From Jackrogersella multiformis (Eukaryota; Ascomycota; Sordariomycetes; Xylariales; Hypoxylaceae), in NCBI GenBank assembly GCA_902806575.1, contig CADCXD010000004.1:2108001-2172000 (forward strand): a stretch of DNA of 64,000 bases, given 5' to 3'. The translations under genes were made by a program, and so were the position numbers. Positions 49,028-61,380 of this stretch are shown here, one piece after another; within the stretch, counting starts at the first letter, position 1; the number at the start of each line of letters is the position of its first letter. The notes under the pieces were generated by a model. The model was not told the DNA's origin and ran no database searches. It was given only the letters and a program-made list of their open reading frames with translations.

Positions 49028-50500
49028 ATGCGGTGCTCTGTAGTAGCTCTCCCGGTCTTGGCGGCAGCGACCTCTATCGTCGCTCAAGCTCCGAGTCCTG
49101 GGGACGACGGAAAATATACCATATCCTCGTCAAAAATAACAGCAAAGGTTCGGCGGTGAAGCCTCGAAAAGGAGGCAGATGAACGCGCTAACGCTTACTC
49201 ATTTTAGTTCATTGCGTACGGAGCTACGCTCACTAACCTATTCGTCAAGGATAAAAACGGAGAGGATGTCGATGTGGTACTCGGATACGATGACATAAAA
49301 TACTATCGTGAATGAGCCTTTCGCATAATCCGTACAATTTTTTTGGCGGGAAGACCATTGAAACTGACCTTCTGGTTCTAGCTGAGGACCCAGGGCACCC
49401 CGTGTACAACAGCATCCCCGGCCGTTATGTGAACCGCATCGGAAAGGGCAAGTATTCGATCGACAACACGACATACACCACGCAGCTGAATGATGGAAGC
49501 AACACGTTGCACTGCGGCACGAACAATTGGTCGTATCGCGTGTGGAATGTCAGCGCCGCTACCGAGGACTCCATCACCTTCACCGTCCGGGATGCATCAA
49601 ACTCGTCCCAAGGAATGCTAGGCCTCGTCGAGAGTCAGGTGACATACAGCGTTAGCAAAAACACGTGGAAGATCTCGATGGAGGCGACGTCGCCCGAAGC
49701 CAAGACCCGTACGTTTCCTTGATGAAGAAACACCTAGGGACCTAGCTTGCTGACCTAAAGTCTTGAGCGGTAAAGCACTCATGCTTACCCATCATACCTA
49801 CTTTAACCTGGATGCGTACAAGAACCCCGACACGATAAAGATCTGGAACCACACGCTGTACATGCCTTACTCGAAGCGGTACCTGGTCGCGGACGATGGT
49901 GCGTTGCCCACGGGCAAGATCGGCACAGCGGAACCCAACAGCATCAATGATTTTGCGAGCCGTCCCGGCCTGTTCTTAGGTCATGCGCGGGGTGACTCCA
50001 AGTTTGCCGGGAACTGCGGCGGCGGCGGCGCCTGCGAGGGCTATAACGGCTACTTCCTCGTCGACGATGCGCCTAAGGATGCCGCCGTCGTCCAGCTGGC
50101 TAGCGCCTTTTCCGGCATCACGGCTGATCTGCGTACCGACCAGCCCGGAGTCGTCGTCTACTCGTGCAACTGGATGGACGGGACTGCCGACTTGAAGAGC
50201 ACGCAGGGTACTGAGGATAACCGCAAGGTAGTCAGGAGTTCTTGTCTCGCTATAGAGGCACAAGATTATGTCGACGGTATTAACCAGTAAGAATATCCCC
50301 CTTTCTGTGACATTTTCTTCCTTCTGAGATGCCTTAAGATCTCCTAGCACCCGAAGGAGAAATAGTAGGCACCGACCTGTATAATATGAGAGCTGACATG
50401 ACATGGATGAAGCCCTGAATGGGGGCGTCTCGAGAAGCAGATTACCGGACCGGGCGAGACGTACTCGTGGGAGAGTTCCTGGACATTCGGTACCCTTTGA
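49028..50500 (+). CDS. Secreted aldose 1-epimerase (galactose mutarotase family)
   Basis: Interconverts alpha and beta anomers of aldoses. Five exons, 49028-49147, 49208-49307, 49382-49708, 49776-50286 and 50413-50500, give 381 aa, all in phase. MRCSVVALPVLAAATSIVAQA is a signal peptide, so an extracellular or cell-wall sugar role is inferred. Family motifs are FIAYGATLTNLFVKDKNGED, VVLGYDDIKYYPEDPGHPVY (across intron 2), GRYVNRIGKG, NDGSNTLHCGTNNWSYR, LTHHTYFNLDAYKN with the catalytic His region, VVYSCNWMDG, and AIEAQDYVDGIN with the conserved catalytic Glu. The last exon adds HPEWGRLEKQITGPGETYSW and ends FGTL. Intron 2 is phase 1 and reads open in another frame, imitating a frameshift, but splicing restores the family sequence. 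Donors GTTCGG and GTGAAT are atypical. The 126-bp last intron hides the C-terminus from simple gene callers. Confidence 0.92.
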
Positions 50501-53330
50501 ACTCCCCCAAAGGAAATGGGGAAATGATCCGTTGTCACGATAAATCCCAAAGGTGGTTCCCGTCGAAAAGGGGGTTGGCCGCGCACTGAGTTGTACGTAC
50601 GTAGCAATAAGATGTGATAGAGAATAGGAGGATGGATGCCTTAATCGTCATGTCGTGTGTCCCGGTACTATAAAACCCGTAGACACATACTTGGATATTC
50701 TAATGACGCAACGCTTCGAGTCACGCGGCGTATGATTCCTTCTTTCCTTATTTACCGAGCAGTCTGGGTAAGCGACTCGGATGCACATTGACATCAGAAT
50801 GAGGCCATGTTGAAAATTTAAAATCTCCCAAGGCTGAAATTGCGTGATTGAAGTAATAGGTACCTACCTAGAGATGTATTAGGTATCTTGGGAGAGTGTA
50901 TGTGCATTCCGCAACGTACTTACCTCATATCCATTAGGTAGCGAGCGATGGTGTTGAAAAGGGCAGCTATGAAAAGGGCAATCCAATAGGTCTAGGTAAC
51001 TGGCTCCCGGGTCATGGATGGGCACCCCGGTCCTGGGTGTGTATTGTGGCACCACACCAATCAATGCGAACGATCTAGACCCAGGTGCAGATCTGTGTAA
51101 CTTCCTTGCAGGCCATGTGCCCCCCTGCTCTTCCTCGTCTCTCCTCCTTCTCCCCTTTACCTTCTCTCCAAGATTCGGCACCAACTTGGGTATTATGCCT
51201 AGGTACCTACCTACCCGGACAGCCGGATAAGCGACCCAACCTGCCAACTAACCTCAGCTGTTTGCCTACCTACCTCCTAGGGTGGGTACCTTATTTTCAG
51301 TGGGCGAACTGCAGATCCTAAAAGGCAACCAATGTGGTAGCTAGTACCGTCCGCCTTACGATCTGCCTGAATTGCTACTTTTTCACCCTTCTGCCTTTAC
51401 CTTAGTGTACCTATGTATATACATACCTACCTACCTAGGTAGCATACATACAGGCATTGATGTGCGCCATCGCAGCTGATTGGTTTGGAGCAGTGCATCG
51501 GAGCGTTAGCCGGAGGAATATGAGCCCACATCGAATGTTCTGCGTCTACATACGCTATCTATACTATCTACACTACCTACCTACTATGGTGTTTTATTGC
51601 GATCGCGGAGCATCGGGATTTTCGAGAAATCCATCATTGAATGCCTGCTTAGGCTCTTTTCCCCATCCTACGGATTTAGGGGTCTTGTTACCCTGCATAT
51701 GCTATACGCTATGCTATGCGCTAGTCACCAGGGTCCAGGGGCTGTGGTTCCGCACTCGCGCAAGTCGACCGATGACGTAGCTTAGGTAAAGTGGTGTAGC
51801 TAAGAGGAAGAGGAAGTTGTATTTTATCTTATTTTATTTTAAAATTATTTTACGGATTCTGTGTCTCATTGAAACTTGAGAAGTTTAGACTCTGCAATCT
51901 TCTTCTATTGGGTGTTTCTTTTCAGCCTACGATGCTACTCTCGCATAATGTTAGAGTTCTAGATTTGAGAGCTGAACATCGTCCGGTAGAGCACAATCCA
52001 ATGTCAGCCAACAGGTTCCCTCACCACCTAGTTCAATATTTAGCTTCATACCTAGTCGTGGCTTACATCTACGTCATGTCCCTGGGGTATAATGTTGATG
52101 TGGTATGCATTTTCAAATAGTTCAACGTCATTGTCGTTCGGTGAGCCTCTATTCTCCGAATAGCTCGTCGTGTTGTGTGTTGTGGGGGTCTGCTATAGGT
52201 AGGAAGGCGACCAAGTGATCACGGTGAAGCGTGGTTGCTATAGATCCTGACGAAATATTCACATCTCATAGTGCTAGGCATACCTGTATTGAATCAATAA
52301 TCTAGTTAAGAAGAGGACATGATCGTCCTGGGATTGCGGTCACGAGGAGTGAGCCGCTAGTCGCTTGAGGGGGAAGATGCCGGGTTGTGATGTTATTCAT
52401 GAGAATTGGGTTCCAAGTTTTCCCGATCGGCCTTTCTCACACACAGAAACTCGCTCCTCCTAGTCGGACTGTTAGATATATTTCGAAGGAGGGAGAAAAA
52501 AAATCAGACCATAATTGTGAATTGGCCGAATTAGGTTGCCGATTTACCTCTCTAAAGAGGAATGGGATCAGCATCGCCTGTGGGGGCTAGAGTATCTCTG
52601 AATCTGGACCCTGAGCGGAAGCCTCGATAGCGCATCAGCCTCAAGCTTTCGACCATTCATAGCTACCCGCGAATCTTCATTCTCTACGCCTAGTCTCCCC
52701 GGCGTAGATGGGCCAGTTAATATCACGATGACATCATATAATCCCCCGAGGACATACGTCAGGGGAAGGCGTTCTCCCTTGGCGAACTACGGCTCTCAGT
52801 CCTTTCTGGTCTTGCGCCGTGGGGGTTGGGATTTAACGGACGTAATTTGGATTGTAAAAACACCACGAGGCGTATACGCTGTTAAACTCGACAGCTGAAG
52901 TGGTATTCTATTTCGTGCCTAAGGGATTCTTTACATAAACCATGGTTTAGCCCTCCAAAGTTGCCCTTGATCAGCAGGTTCAACTATTGTTATGTCGATC
53001 AACACCCTTTTGAGTTGAGGCTGCTGAATCGATCGTGTCGTTCTTGCTAATTATTTCGTTCTTGTTCCTGTTCTTGTGTGTTATATTTGTTTTAGTTGTG
53101 GGAAAAGCTTCACCAAACACGAAGTCTCCCCTTACATCCGTACTGTGTTTATTATTAGGGCTATTTTGTACATCCCATCCTCCATCTTAAGTACCCCACA
53201 GTCATTCACGCAGGGGCCATACAACCTTCCTACCCTGCTAGCGGATGCAGCCGAGCACTAAACGAGGCCAAAACCAAACCGCTGGAAAACTCAATTAACT
53301 CCTTGAACTCCCCTGATTGGGTGTTTCGAG
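50501..53330. other. 2.8-kb gene-poor region
   Basis: No supported gene. It contains ACCTAGGT clusters at about 51198-51220, 51270-51295 and 51405-51442. An unassigned open stretch runs from 52602 to 52898 (plus), with an ATG at 52728 giving a 56-residue frame ending IVKTPRGVYAVKLDS. It has no stop for 98 codons but no clear splice partner. The other short frames read as random sequence. Confidence 0.5.
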
Positions 53331-53703
53331 ATGGAAAATAATGACCAAGCTGACGGTTCAGCACGTGCTGTTCAGTATTTAAAGTGAGTGCTAACGGTTT
53401 CTTAAATGCGCTAGACAGAACAATTTTAGTACCTGTTCGCCCTTATCCATCACCGCTAACGACGCCCATTTCTGCAGTCAAGAAGACGTCGCGCCTGATG
53501 TGGTCCAGAGACCAAAGATCAATGTCCCTGTTGATGTCGGCTACAACTTGCAACGATTTCTAAACCCTCACCTCCACGCCGAGGATCGACACCTAAGACC
53601 TCCCCAATCTCCAACCCCACTCACCGAAGATGAGTCTCGCACGCGCATGGCCACGATTCTAAGTTCTATCGTATTGGACACGGCACCGAAGCAGAACCTG
53701 TAG
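53331..53703 (+). CDS. Small hypothetical protein
   Basis: Two exons, 53331-53383 and 53478-53703, give 92 aa. The intron (GTGAGT...TGCAG, 94 bp) has good consensus at both ends. The product begins MENNDQADGSARAVQYLN and continues QEDVAPDVVQRPKINVPVDV, GYNLQRFLNPHLHAEDRHLR, then a Pro/Thr-rich linker and ESRTRMATILSSIVL near the C-terminus. It has no signal peptide or membrane segment and I recognise no domain. Support comes from the clean intron, the ATG context and coding-like composition, not from homology, so the call is moderate. A second short frame with two hydrophobic segments follows in the 3' region. Confidence 0.6.
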
Positions 53704-54440
53704 ACAGTGGAGGGCATTTTCGATTTTGTTACTTTTCTTCTTCTTGATATTTCTGCAAGCGCTTTCTTTTAGCATTTACATCTTATCACCATTTACTGAT
53801 AAGCATGGAGGTATAACGATTTATGTAGTACGAGCTGGTTTTATGACTATTGCATCTTCAGCGTGGTTTGTGGGCGGGATTGCATCTTATAGGCGGATAC
53901 AGCATTAACCATTGTAGGATGTTGCATTGTAGGATGTTGCATTGTAGGATGTTGCATTGTAGGACTAGAATATAAGGTCATTAGGTAGGATTTTGTATAT
54001 TGGTGCATTCTGTAACATAGGAGTAATATTGCAAAATTTAACCCCTATCTTCTTGTTTCCTGTGACACCGGTCTGCCTCTTTTCTAGAGCAATTTTTACG
54101 AATGAAGGGCAACAATATATTAAGTACCTGAGTTAATACAATTGAGCAAAGGCATTCGAGGCTCTCGGAATCAGTGGCATTTGTTAAGTTACATATGACA
54201 AACCGTATGCAGAAGCTGAGCCAAAGTGGAATGCCCTCACCTTCTCTTTTGGGCTAGAGTCAGGAGATACTAATAATTGATTTAATAGGTGGGCTAATGA
54301 CGTATATCTGTGCATCTGCGGTTTTATCAAATCGGACTTTCGCAGTTCCAAATCTTGGAACCAAATTGACGTACTACAAACAAGAATCTCTAGGACCCAA
54401 ACGACCCCCGAACCGATATTATCAACCTCATCACCGAACC
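53704..54440. other. Intergenic region with a 15-bp tandem repeat
   Basis: The 3' side of the small gene and 5' side of the DUF3632 gene. It contains a 60-codon frame at 53726-53908 with two hydrophobic stretches (not called) and a short tandem array. Confidence 0.5.
53911..53966. repeat. 15-bp tandem repeat, 3.7 copies
   Basis: Perfect copies of ATTGTAGGATGTTGC at 53911-53925, 53926-53940 and 53941-53955, then an 11-base partial copy. It lies in the 3' region of the small hypothetical gene. Confidence 0.92.
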
Positions 54441-55356
54441 ATGGCCGAAGAAATTGAATTGCGGCAGAAGGATTCAAAAGGCAAGGAGCTTGTAGACCAG
54501 GCCGTCTTCAACATCTTCAAAGACTATTTCCAATTAAGAAACTCCGTTTCCGCCGTACAAACGGCCATCGCCATATCTAAACTTGCACCGCAACCGAGCG
54601 ACGGCAAGAAAACCTTGGAGGATGGGTTCTTTTTCGGGCTGTGGGGAAGCATCATAAGAATCGCAGAGCAAATCCCGCACGACCACCCCGCGCAGGATAA
54701 GCTAGTGAAGGTTATGAGGGAACTTACGCTGTTGCCCAGCACTGAAATTATGGTATGGGAGGTAAGTTAGCATAAATTTATTCCTATCAACTATACTTGG
54801 TGTTAGGCGTTGGGGCTGATTCAATTGCAAGTCCCGTCTCTGGACAGATCTTCCCGTCCTAGGTGCTACCTTCAGAGAGCATCTAAACGGCCCTCATCAT
54901 TCAGATATCAAAGAAGAACAAGCGCAGATTGATCAGGCCTGGATACGATTTCATGCCTTCTCTGCCAAGTTGATGGGTGCTGGAGTGGTTCATTTTGATA
55001 ATCAGCCCATATGGATGCTGCGCCAAGCATTAGAAGAGAAAAAGACACCGGCAAATGATAGTACGATTGACAGAGACCTGGCGACAGCAGCGATGTATAT
55101 CGAGTACTCAGGTCCGATTCTAGTCGAAGCATTAGCCGCCAATCCGGAACCGATACTCAACGACGAACTTCGTCGCGTACTCAGGGGCGGATCACTCTTC
55201 TCCGGCGAATCCGGACTGAGACTAGAGAGATGGCAATTTTGGACAAAGAGATTCGCAGAAGAGGCAGAAAATGCGACAACTGAGGAAGCGAAGGATATCG
55301 CCCTACGGGCAGCGAGGTTAATGGAAGTCTGGAGTGACGCAAGATTGAAGAAATAG
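54441..55356 (+). CDS. DUF3632-family fungal protein
   Basis: Two exons, 54441-54761 and 54832-55356, give 281 aa. The 70-bp intron (GAG|GTAAGT...GCAAG|TCC) is phase 0. The pattern is that of the fungal DUF3632 family: an N-terminal helical part (LVDQAVFNIFKDYF), a central stretch ending STEIMVWE-SRLWTDLPVLGA, then the helical second half with QAWIRFHAFSAKLMGAGVVH, ALEEKKTPANDSTIDRD and a C-terminal RLERWQFWTKRFAEEAENA. No catalytic motif or targeting signal is visible. The family has no established function, and many filamentous fungi carry several copies. The start at 54441 (AACCATGGCC) is preferred over an ATG at 54297, whose extra residues look non-coding. Confidence 0.85.
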
Positions 55357-58095
55357 ACTTAGTTACAAATGATAGAGAGAAAGAACGCCGGTACATATGA
55401 GGTATATATTAAATTCGATACAATGCGTACCTAGGTATTTTAGGTTCCCTTTAACCTTTAGGGTTAGGCAGGATATTAGCGGCCGAGAGCAAGATATACT
55501 AGATCGAAACCTAAATATATTATTCCCTCGTGGTAACAACTCCCTAGTAAGTACCATGGCAAGGAGATCACAATGCACACCACCTATGTGTACCTACCTA
55601 GGTACCTGTTATGCAGGCAGGTAGAGAAGCAAAGTATAAATCCTTTCCATGTATAAATGGCTGATATTTCTTCCTTTTCTCCTTTTCTTCACCTATGTGT
55701 CATCACCACCACCAGTTACGGCGTGAAAGATATCATTCATTGGTCTTAGGAGGTACAGAACAACAACCTCCAGGCTGGTTGATATTGTGCCATATCAGGC
55801 CTCAGCGCAGTTACAGTCTGCTTCAGCTTTTATCTTTCACTTGAAATACTTCGACAAATAGCTCAAGGCTCAATGTGTATCCGATGAAGACACATCACTT
55901 TACGACTTAGACTCACAAGATTCAGAACATGAAGATGTCAAGGTAAAGAGTGATTACCTTACCAGAAGCACCGTGCGGGTGCTTCATATATCATCAATCT
56001 ATTTACCTACTCATCTAACGCCCAATGTCAATCCGAGATGACTCTAAAGAAAATAATTGGGCACTGGATGCAGATGAGATAATGGTTCACCACTAACTCG
56101 CCCCCGCCACAATGGTTCGACTGGATTCGACCCTGGAATAAACGTCTACAAGCCTTTATCTCAATAGCGGATCGGCTGGCGAATCAAATTTAATGAACAG
56201 AATACCAGACAAATCCTGGCTCGAAAGAACACTTCTAAAGGTAGCTTAACGAAGACATCACATCTACGAGCTATCGTAGATGCCTAATCTAAGGAAATAT
56301 TTAACTACCTAGGTACCTAGTATAGTACAGAAGATGCAAGGCAAGAAGTATTTCAGTGTGGTGGGTGGAGCATCATTCTTTCCCAGCTACCCGTTGCATC
56401 TCAACATAGAGACCGTATGACAGTGATTTCGCCGCGAGGTCTCGAAGTATCCAGGTATAGTGATTACAATACCTGAAACTACAGCAAGGTAGGTCATGTT
56501 AATATCAAGTATATTATAAACTTCGTAACTGATACTATATCATAGAATGGTATATATATTGCCTGGACGCTCATAGCGAACGACGAGGAATGGTATCGCT
56601 GACCATTTCGTCGTGGTGGCCCAAATGACGCCTGGTCTCCGAGGAATGCCAGTTGCTCCTTGTATATCGTTACCGGCACCCACTCATATGTCAAGACACA
56701 TACAATCAGTATAATAGCTAGACGAAGCACGTAGGTTAGAGGGCTTGGCCTAAATACCTACCTTGGATAAGTATGAGCGCGAGAAAACCTCAAAGGCCAC
56801 TTTAGGACACGCAGTATCAACGATCCTTGGATGTGAAAGGCATCTCTGCTGGATAACGCTGCATGGATCAGCTAGCACATATGTGTACCTACCTAGGTAT
56901 TGAAGAGGGAATTTGACCTTCAGATGAGCTGCTCATGGCGTGTGTTGGTATTTCCCGGTGAGTAATATTACTTTACCAAATCCCAAATCCCAAATCTCCT
57001 ATCACCGCTCATATACGCGAATATAGACCCACATGTAACTTTCTAATTAAGTTTATATTAAAGGTACCTAGATATAATAGCTTTACATTTGTGACGATGA
57101 GGGCGGGGCAGCTTTTCTCGTACAACAAGCAGCCCCGGCGAACTGAGCTTTTAGGCACTCAACTATGAGTTTTGCCAAATGATCAGGAGGGACTATAGTT
57201 GTTTTAGTGCAAATCTTATGTTACGCATTTCCTCTCAACTATGATTTCTACTGTCTAGCGTCGATATGTATGTATACAGCTGGTGGTAGATTTGTTTCAC
57301 ACACAAACTCATATTGCTTGATTTCACAGGTAGTCATACAGGTAGCATTAGCCATACTTTAACTACCTAGATAGTTTCAAATCTACAGTCTTACTACTTA
57401 GAGTTCACTCTAGACCGCCTGGTCTTCCGAAGACTATCATATCGTGTATGATGAGTAAACGAGAGTACCGTCGTGCTTAAGAATGATACGATAACTTTCG
57501 AGGTGGCTGAAGGTATCCTACAACGGTAGACGGATCTGATTATCATGGAAAGATTTGCCCACTTGAAGTGGGTAGAAAGAAAATTTCCAAGTATACATGT
57601 GTAGACTTAAATAATATGCATCATGATATTCTCACGTGACCTATAACATTCCATAGCTCTTACAAGAAGGATATCGGGTAAAATTGCTTGACGTTAGGAC
57701 TCGTAACTGTTAGGCTGACGCGATTAGTCGACGGACTAAGAATATAACCTATACGGTGCACTGCCATCTATGTTATCCAGTAGTAAATTGTAGTTGTCGG
57801 ATCAATTATCCTATAAGGATATGCTACCTATGACATTGATGAAGATGGTATAAAAAAGACACGCTATTGTGGTCGACAGCTGAACTGCCAACACTGTGGG
57901 CTCGGTGGCCGCTATTACTGATGTGACGAGCCGGAGGCTTACGTCGTTCATTACAACTATTTCAGAATGGTATAAACGCAAACCATACCATGAACGTGCA
58001 GAAGCCGTACAATAGCTTCTTCTTTAAAGGCAGCCCCCCTAGAAAGATACTCCGTGGATCGTAGCCGCAGTTCAGTAACGTATAACCGACCACGT
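55357..58095. other. 2.7-kb gene-poor region
   Basis: No supported gene. ACCTAGGT motifs occur near 55428, 55592-55602, 56304-56320 and 56889-56900. The rest is AT-rich with short frames only. Confidence 0.5.
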
Positions 58096-59207
58096 CTAGC
58101 AGACGGAATACCCTGTTGGCGAAACAGCATCAGCATCACAACCACTATGACACAAGTGAGAAGTGACGAGAAAATAGACTTACAAGTTTATTAAAAAGAC
58201 TCCGAAACCGAACTTGGGGAGCGGACCACCTTGGGTGTTCTCGGATATAACGGTTTCGCGCGCGGTGTAAGTAACCGGGGGGATGCGAATAAAGGTGATA
58301 ACTAGCTCTGCTGCGAGCGCACGGGTGTATGTGAGCTCATTTGTGGTACCAACACGTACCACAAAAATACCTAAAGCTACCACCGCCAGGCCGAAGTCGA
58401 TCTAAAAAAAAAGCCGCATCGTCAGAATGCCGACGTGAGTAGAAGTAAGAGGATTGAAGGAACCCGTACGCTTGCAGGTATCAAAATCGTTGACGAGTTC
58501 CGGTACATAGTCCAGGCTAGCACGGCAGCTAGCATCCCAAGCCCGAATTGTATGATGGCCATGATCAGCCACGATATGACAACGACGAGCCTCCTGACCC
58601 TGCAAGGAGCATGCATCTCTTTGATCCTGCTATTCGAGGCGCCGCTGTGAACCGGCCAGGTGCAGAATTGGCATATGTAGCCATAGTCGCCGTTGACCAT
58701 CTCCACCACTGGCCAATGCTTACGTTGGTTCTCGGTATTTAAGCGATCTCGCCAACATCGAAAACAGATTGACCGCCACGTGTGGTCTGGACGCGTCGTA
58801 TCCACAATCAGACGGTCATCTCCCGGCATACATAGACACTCAGTGCAGCAGCTCTTAAGGATGGGGTCGAGGCGACCGGCCTCAGAAGTGAACTGCTTGC
58901 GGACGACGTCAGCCGTGATGACTTGACGGTACAGCGGATATGTATTCCGCAGTGTGATCATGCTGGATAAGTCTAGATGCGAAATGATGAGGTACTGGAG
59001 TTCAAGCGGCAGCGAGTCCAGCCCTGCCTCCCCGATCCTCTCTATCCGTGGCGGCGCATGGTAGCGGCTATCCCTCTGCTCGACCAGGGCGGCGCGCCTA
59101 ATGATTCTGTTGCTGGTGAGCTCGAAGCCGCGAGAAGTACTATTCATCATGCGGGTGGTGAACAGCGTAGCCGAATAGCTGGAAGGGGAAATGAAAGAAG
59201 TGTTCAA
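58096..59207 (-). CDS. F-box-like protein with C-terminal membrane segments
   Basis: Proposed exons 59207-58470, 58401-58184 and 58144-58096 give 334 aa. Residues about 65-110 read as an F-box (LDSLPLELQYLIISHLDLSS, then MITLRNTYPLYRQVITADVV). A Cys-rich segment follows (CCTECLCMPG, then ICFRCWRDRL and YICQFCTWPV), possibly binding metal. Hydrophobic segments come next (LVVVISWLIMAIIQFGLGML and IDFGLAVVALGIFVV), with more near the C-terminus. The first splice (AGC|GTACGG...TTTTAG|ATC) is phase 0 and restores ILIPAS-IDFGLAVVALG. The alternative is to read through to a stop at 58422, giving 261 aa. The last exon is short and an alternative downstream frame (VVMLMLFRQQ) exists, so the 3' end is uncertain. 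F-box plus membrane segments suggests a membrane-tethered ubiquitin-ligase adaptor, but that is inference. An alternative start at 59150 is possible. Confidence 0.7.
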
Positions 59208-61380
59208 TCATGGAATGAATGAAGGGCTCGTCATCTTCAGCCCGACTTCTCCTTTGAAAGACAGAATGATGTGAAAGGGTCGATCATCTAATGCGACCGT
59301 TTCCTGAGTGCCAAGTATGACGGTTGAAGAATTTCCCTGGACCTGATCGGTTTTCCGGCACACAAGACAACGCGCTAACCCGGCTGTCCGGCACAGGCCG
59401 AGACCGTGCACTGATCCGTGTGAATCGACAGTATTGGAGATAGATACACACGGTAAAAGGGGTTAAGGTGTGACTGTGGTGGTAGGTAGCTGTATTTGTT
59501 GCGGCAAGGTAAGGAGAGGAGCGAATAACCCGATTAAAATTGAAAATTCAAATAAAACAAAAATATAAGTACGGAATTAAGAAATTAAGAAATTAAATCC
59601 CCATAATATTATTTTTAAGTGTCTATGGGAATTGAATGATCCATATAACTGCCCGCTATCTTTTTCTAATGTGCCTAGGAATGTTAGGAGGTCTTGGGAA
59701 AAGGGACAGTCCGTCCAGTTTATAATTGGCTCCCGTCTCTTTTTATTGTTCTAGGTACCTGGGTACCTGGATCTACTAGGTACCTAGCATTTGTACCAAG
59801 CGGAAAGCGGGAACCTTGGAACCCTTCCCCCCCTTCCAAGCATCGCTACTTACCTACATACATATGCGCACAGACCATAGTGGGAAAGCCTCGCAGGGCT
59901 GCCCATTCACATGTAAAGCTGGGCGGAGAACTTAACTTAAAACTACGGGATGTGATCTGGCATGACAAGAGACACGATTACCATTTGGGAAACGGCCGGT
60001 CGATGCGACATCTAAGATTAAGATCTTGTGTTGGCAATTACTGTGTAAAAGAAAAAGGATCGGACGCAACTTACCTGACTAGATGTTCAAGAAAAGTTCA
60101 AGAAAAGAAAGAACAGAAAATGTTTCCAACATGGTTGTCCATTTTAATTTTTAACCTATGTTTTATGCAGGTTAGCCTAGATGATCTCCGCCTTACATTT
60201 CCCAATATTTCATCCCATCCCATCTTACATAATCCTTAGCTGTCACGATCTCTGCGCAGGCATAACCTACAGTATTAACTAGCTTCCCGTTACACATTAC
60301 ACATTACATGATAAAAATACGTACCTAGGTGTGCATCCATGGGTTTGACCATTATTCTCGGTTGGATTATCGGTAATGACGGCTTACTATCTTCATTGTG
60401 TACCTACCTAAGTAGGTAGTGTACGTACTATGTAGTACTGTGAAACTCGACCTCGGGGCTGTCCACTCTGCTACTTAGTGGCGGCATTCATCACCCCCCC
60501 CCTTGTCTTCCATTGTTCTCGTTCCGTGCCGCATTTATGACAATAGCCTGCAGGAAGCCGAGACATATCGGATCAGGATCCCACTATTTTCCCGAGTTGG
60601 GTACGTCGAGTTAAGCTTCTGTTTTCCAAGATGTGCTAACAGAAGATTGTGTATTTAATAGACTACCTATTGTCCGATCTTAAAGATTAGAGCTATGACA
60701 TGCATTACCTTCTGCCAATACGGTGGAAAACTAAAGTCGAGGAGTATATATGCGAAGAGCTTAGATACTTGAATCTGCAATATCAAAACGACTAACCTTA
60801 GATTAAATGGTTGATGAGTTATAAGAATAAAGTGCAAAGCGAAAGCCTGGAGCAGCTATTATCGGATCCTGTCACTTTAAGTCATATAAGTTATATAACA
60901 TACCTGAGGTAGGTACTTAGCATTTAACTGTCTTTAAAGCTATATAAAGTGTTTGTCGTTTTGTTATTAATGTTATACATGAAGACTATAGATGCGTGAA
61001 AACATATAACCTAAGCACCTATTAACCTGAGATTAATTACCTACCTTTAAGTAATCATACATACCCATACCTATTACTTACCTAGGTAGTTACCTACATT
61101 CGGTTCTGGTCATGATAAATGAATGGTATGATATATGAGCCTGTGATATATACACTTCGTTTTTCTAAGTAATATAGGAAGCCCTACTTTAATACACCAA
61201 TCTCTACCTAACCTGCCTACCTAGGTAGCTTAGGTATGTAATAATACCAAGATCCGATCAGCTATACTCGGAAATAATAGTCCCTTGATATAGATTTAAT
61301 AGCAGCCTAGTTTCTTCGCTAAAATACACTTCTCTATCCCTAATATATATGCAGTCCTCACCTTCAGCTTTAACCTAGGT
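59208..61380. other. 2.2-kb gene-poor region
   Basis: No supported gene. The 181-codon frame at 59694-60239 is discounted because it translates ACCTAGGT-type repeat DNA and has no recognisable domain. Repeat motifs are at about 59750-59790, 60320, 60400-60430, 61078-61096 and 61207-61235. Confidence 0.5.

Noticed and set aside
49308..49381. Apparent frameshift in the aldose epimerase gene
   Set aside because: A phase-1 intron (GTGAAT to TTCTAG) restores the conserved family sequence exactly, so no mutation is needed.
53726..53908. 60-codon frame with two hydrophobic segments
   Set aside because: It begins 23 bases after the stop of the small gene, within its likely 3' untranslated region; AT-rich DNA commonly yields hydrophobic chance frames.
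59694..60239. 181-codon plus-strand frame
   Set aside because: The early part translates ACCTAGGT-type repeats, and the rest shows no domain or conserved pattern.
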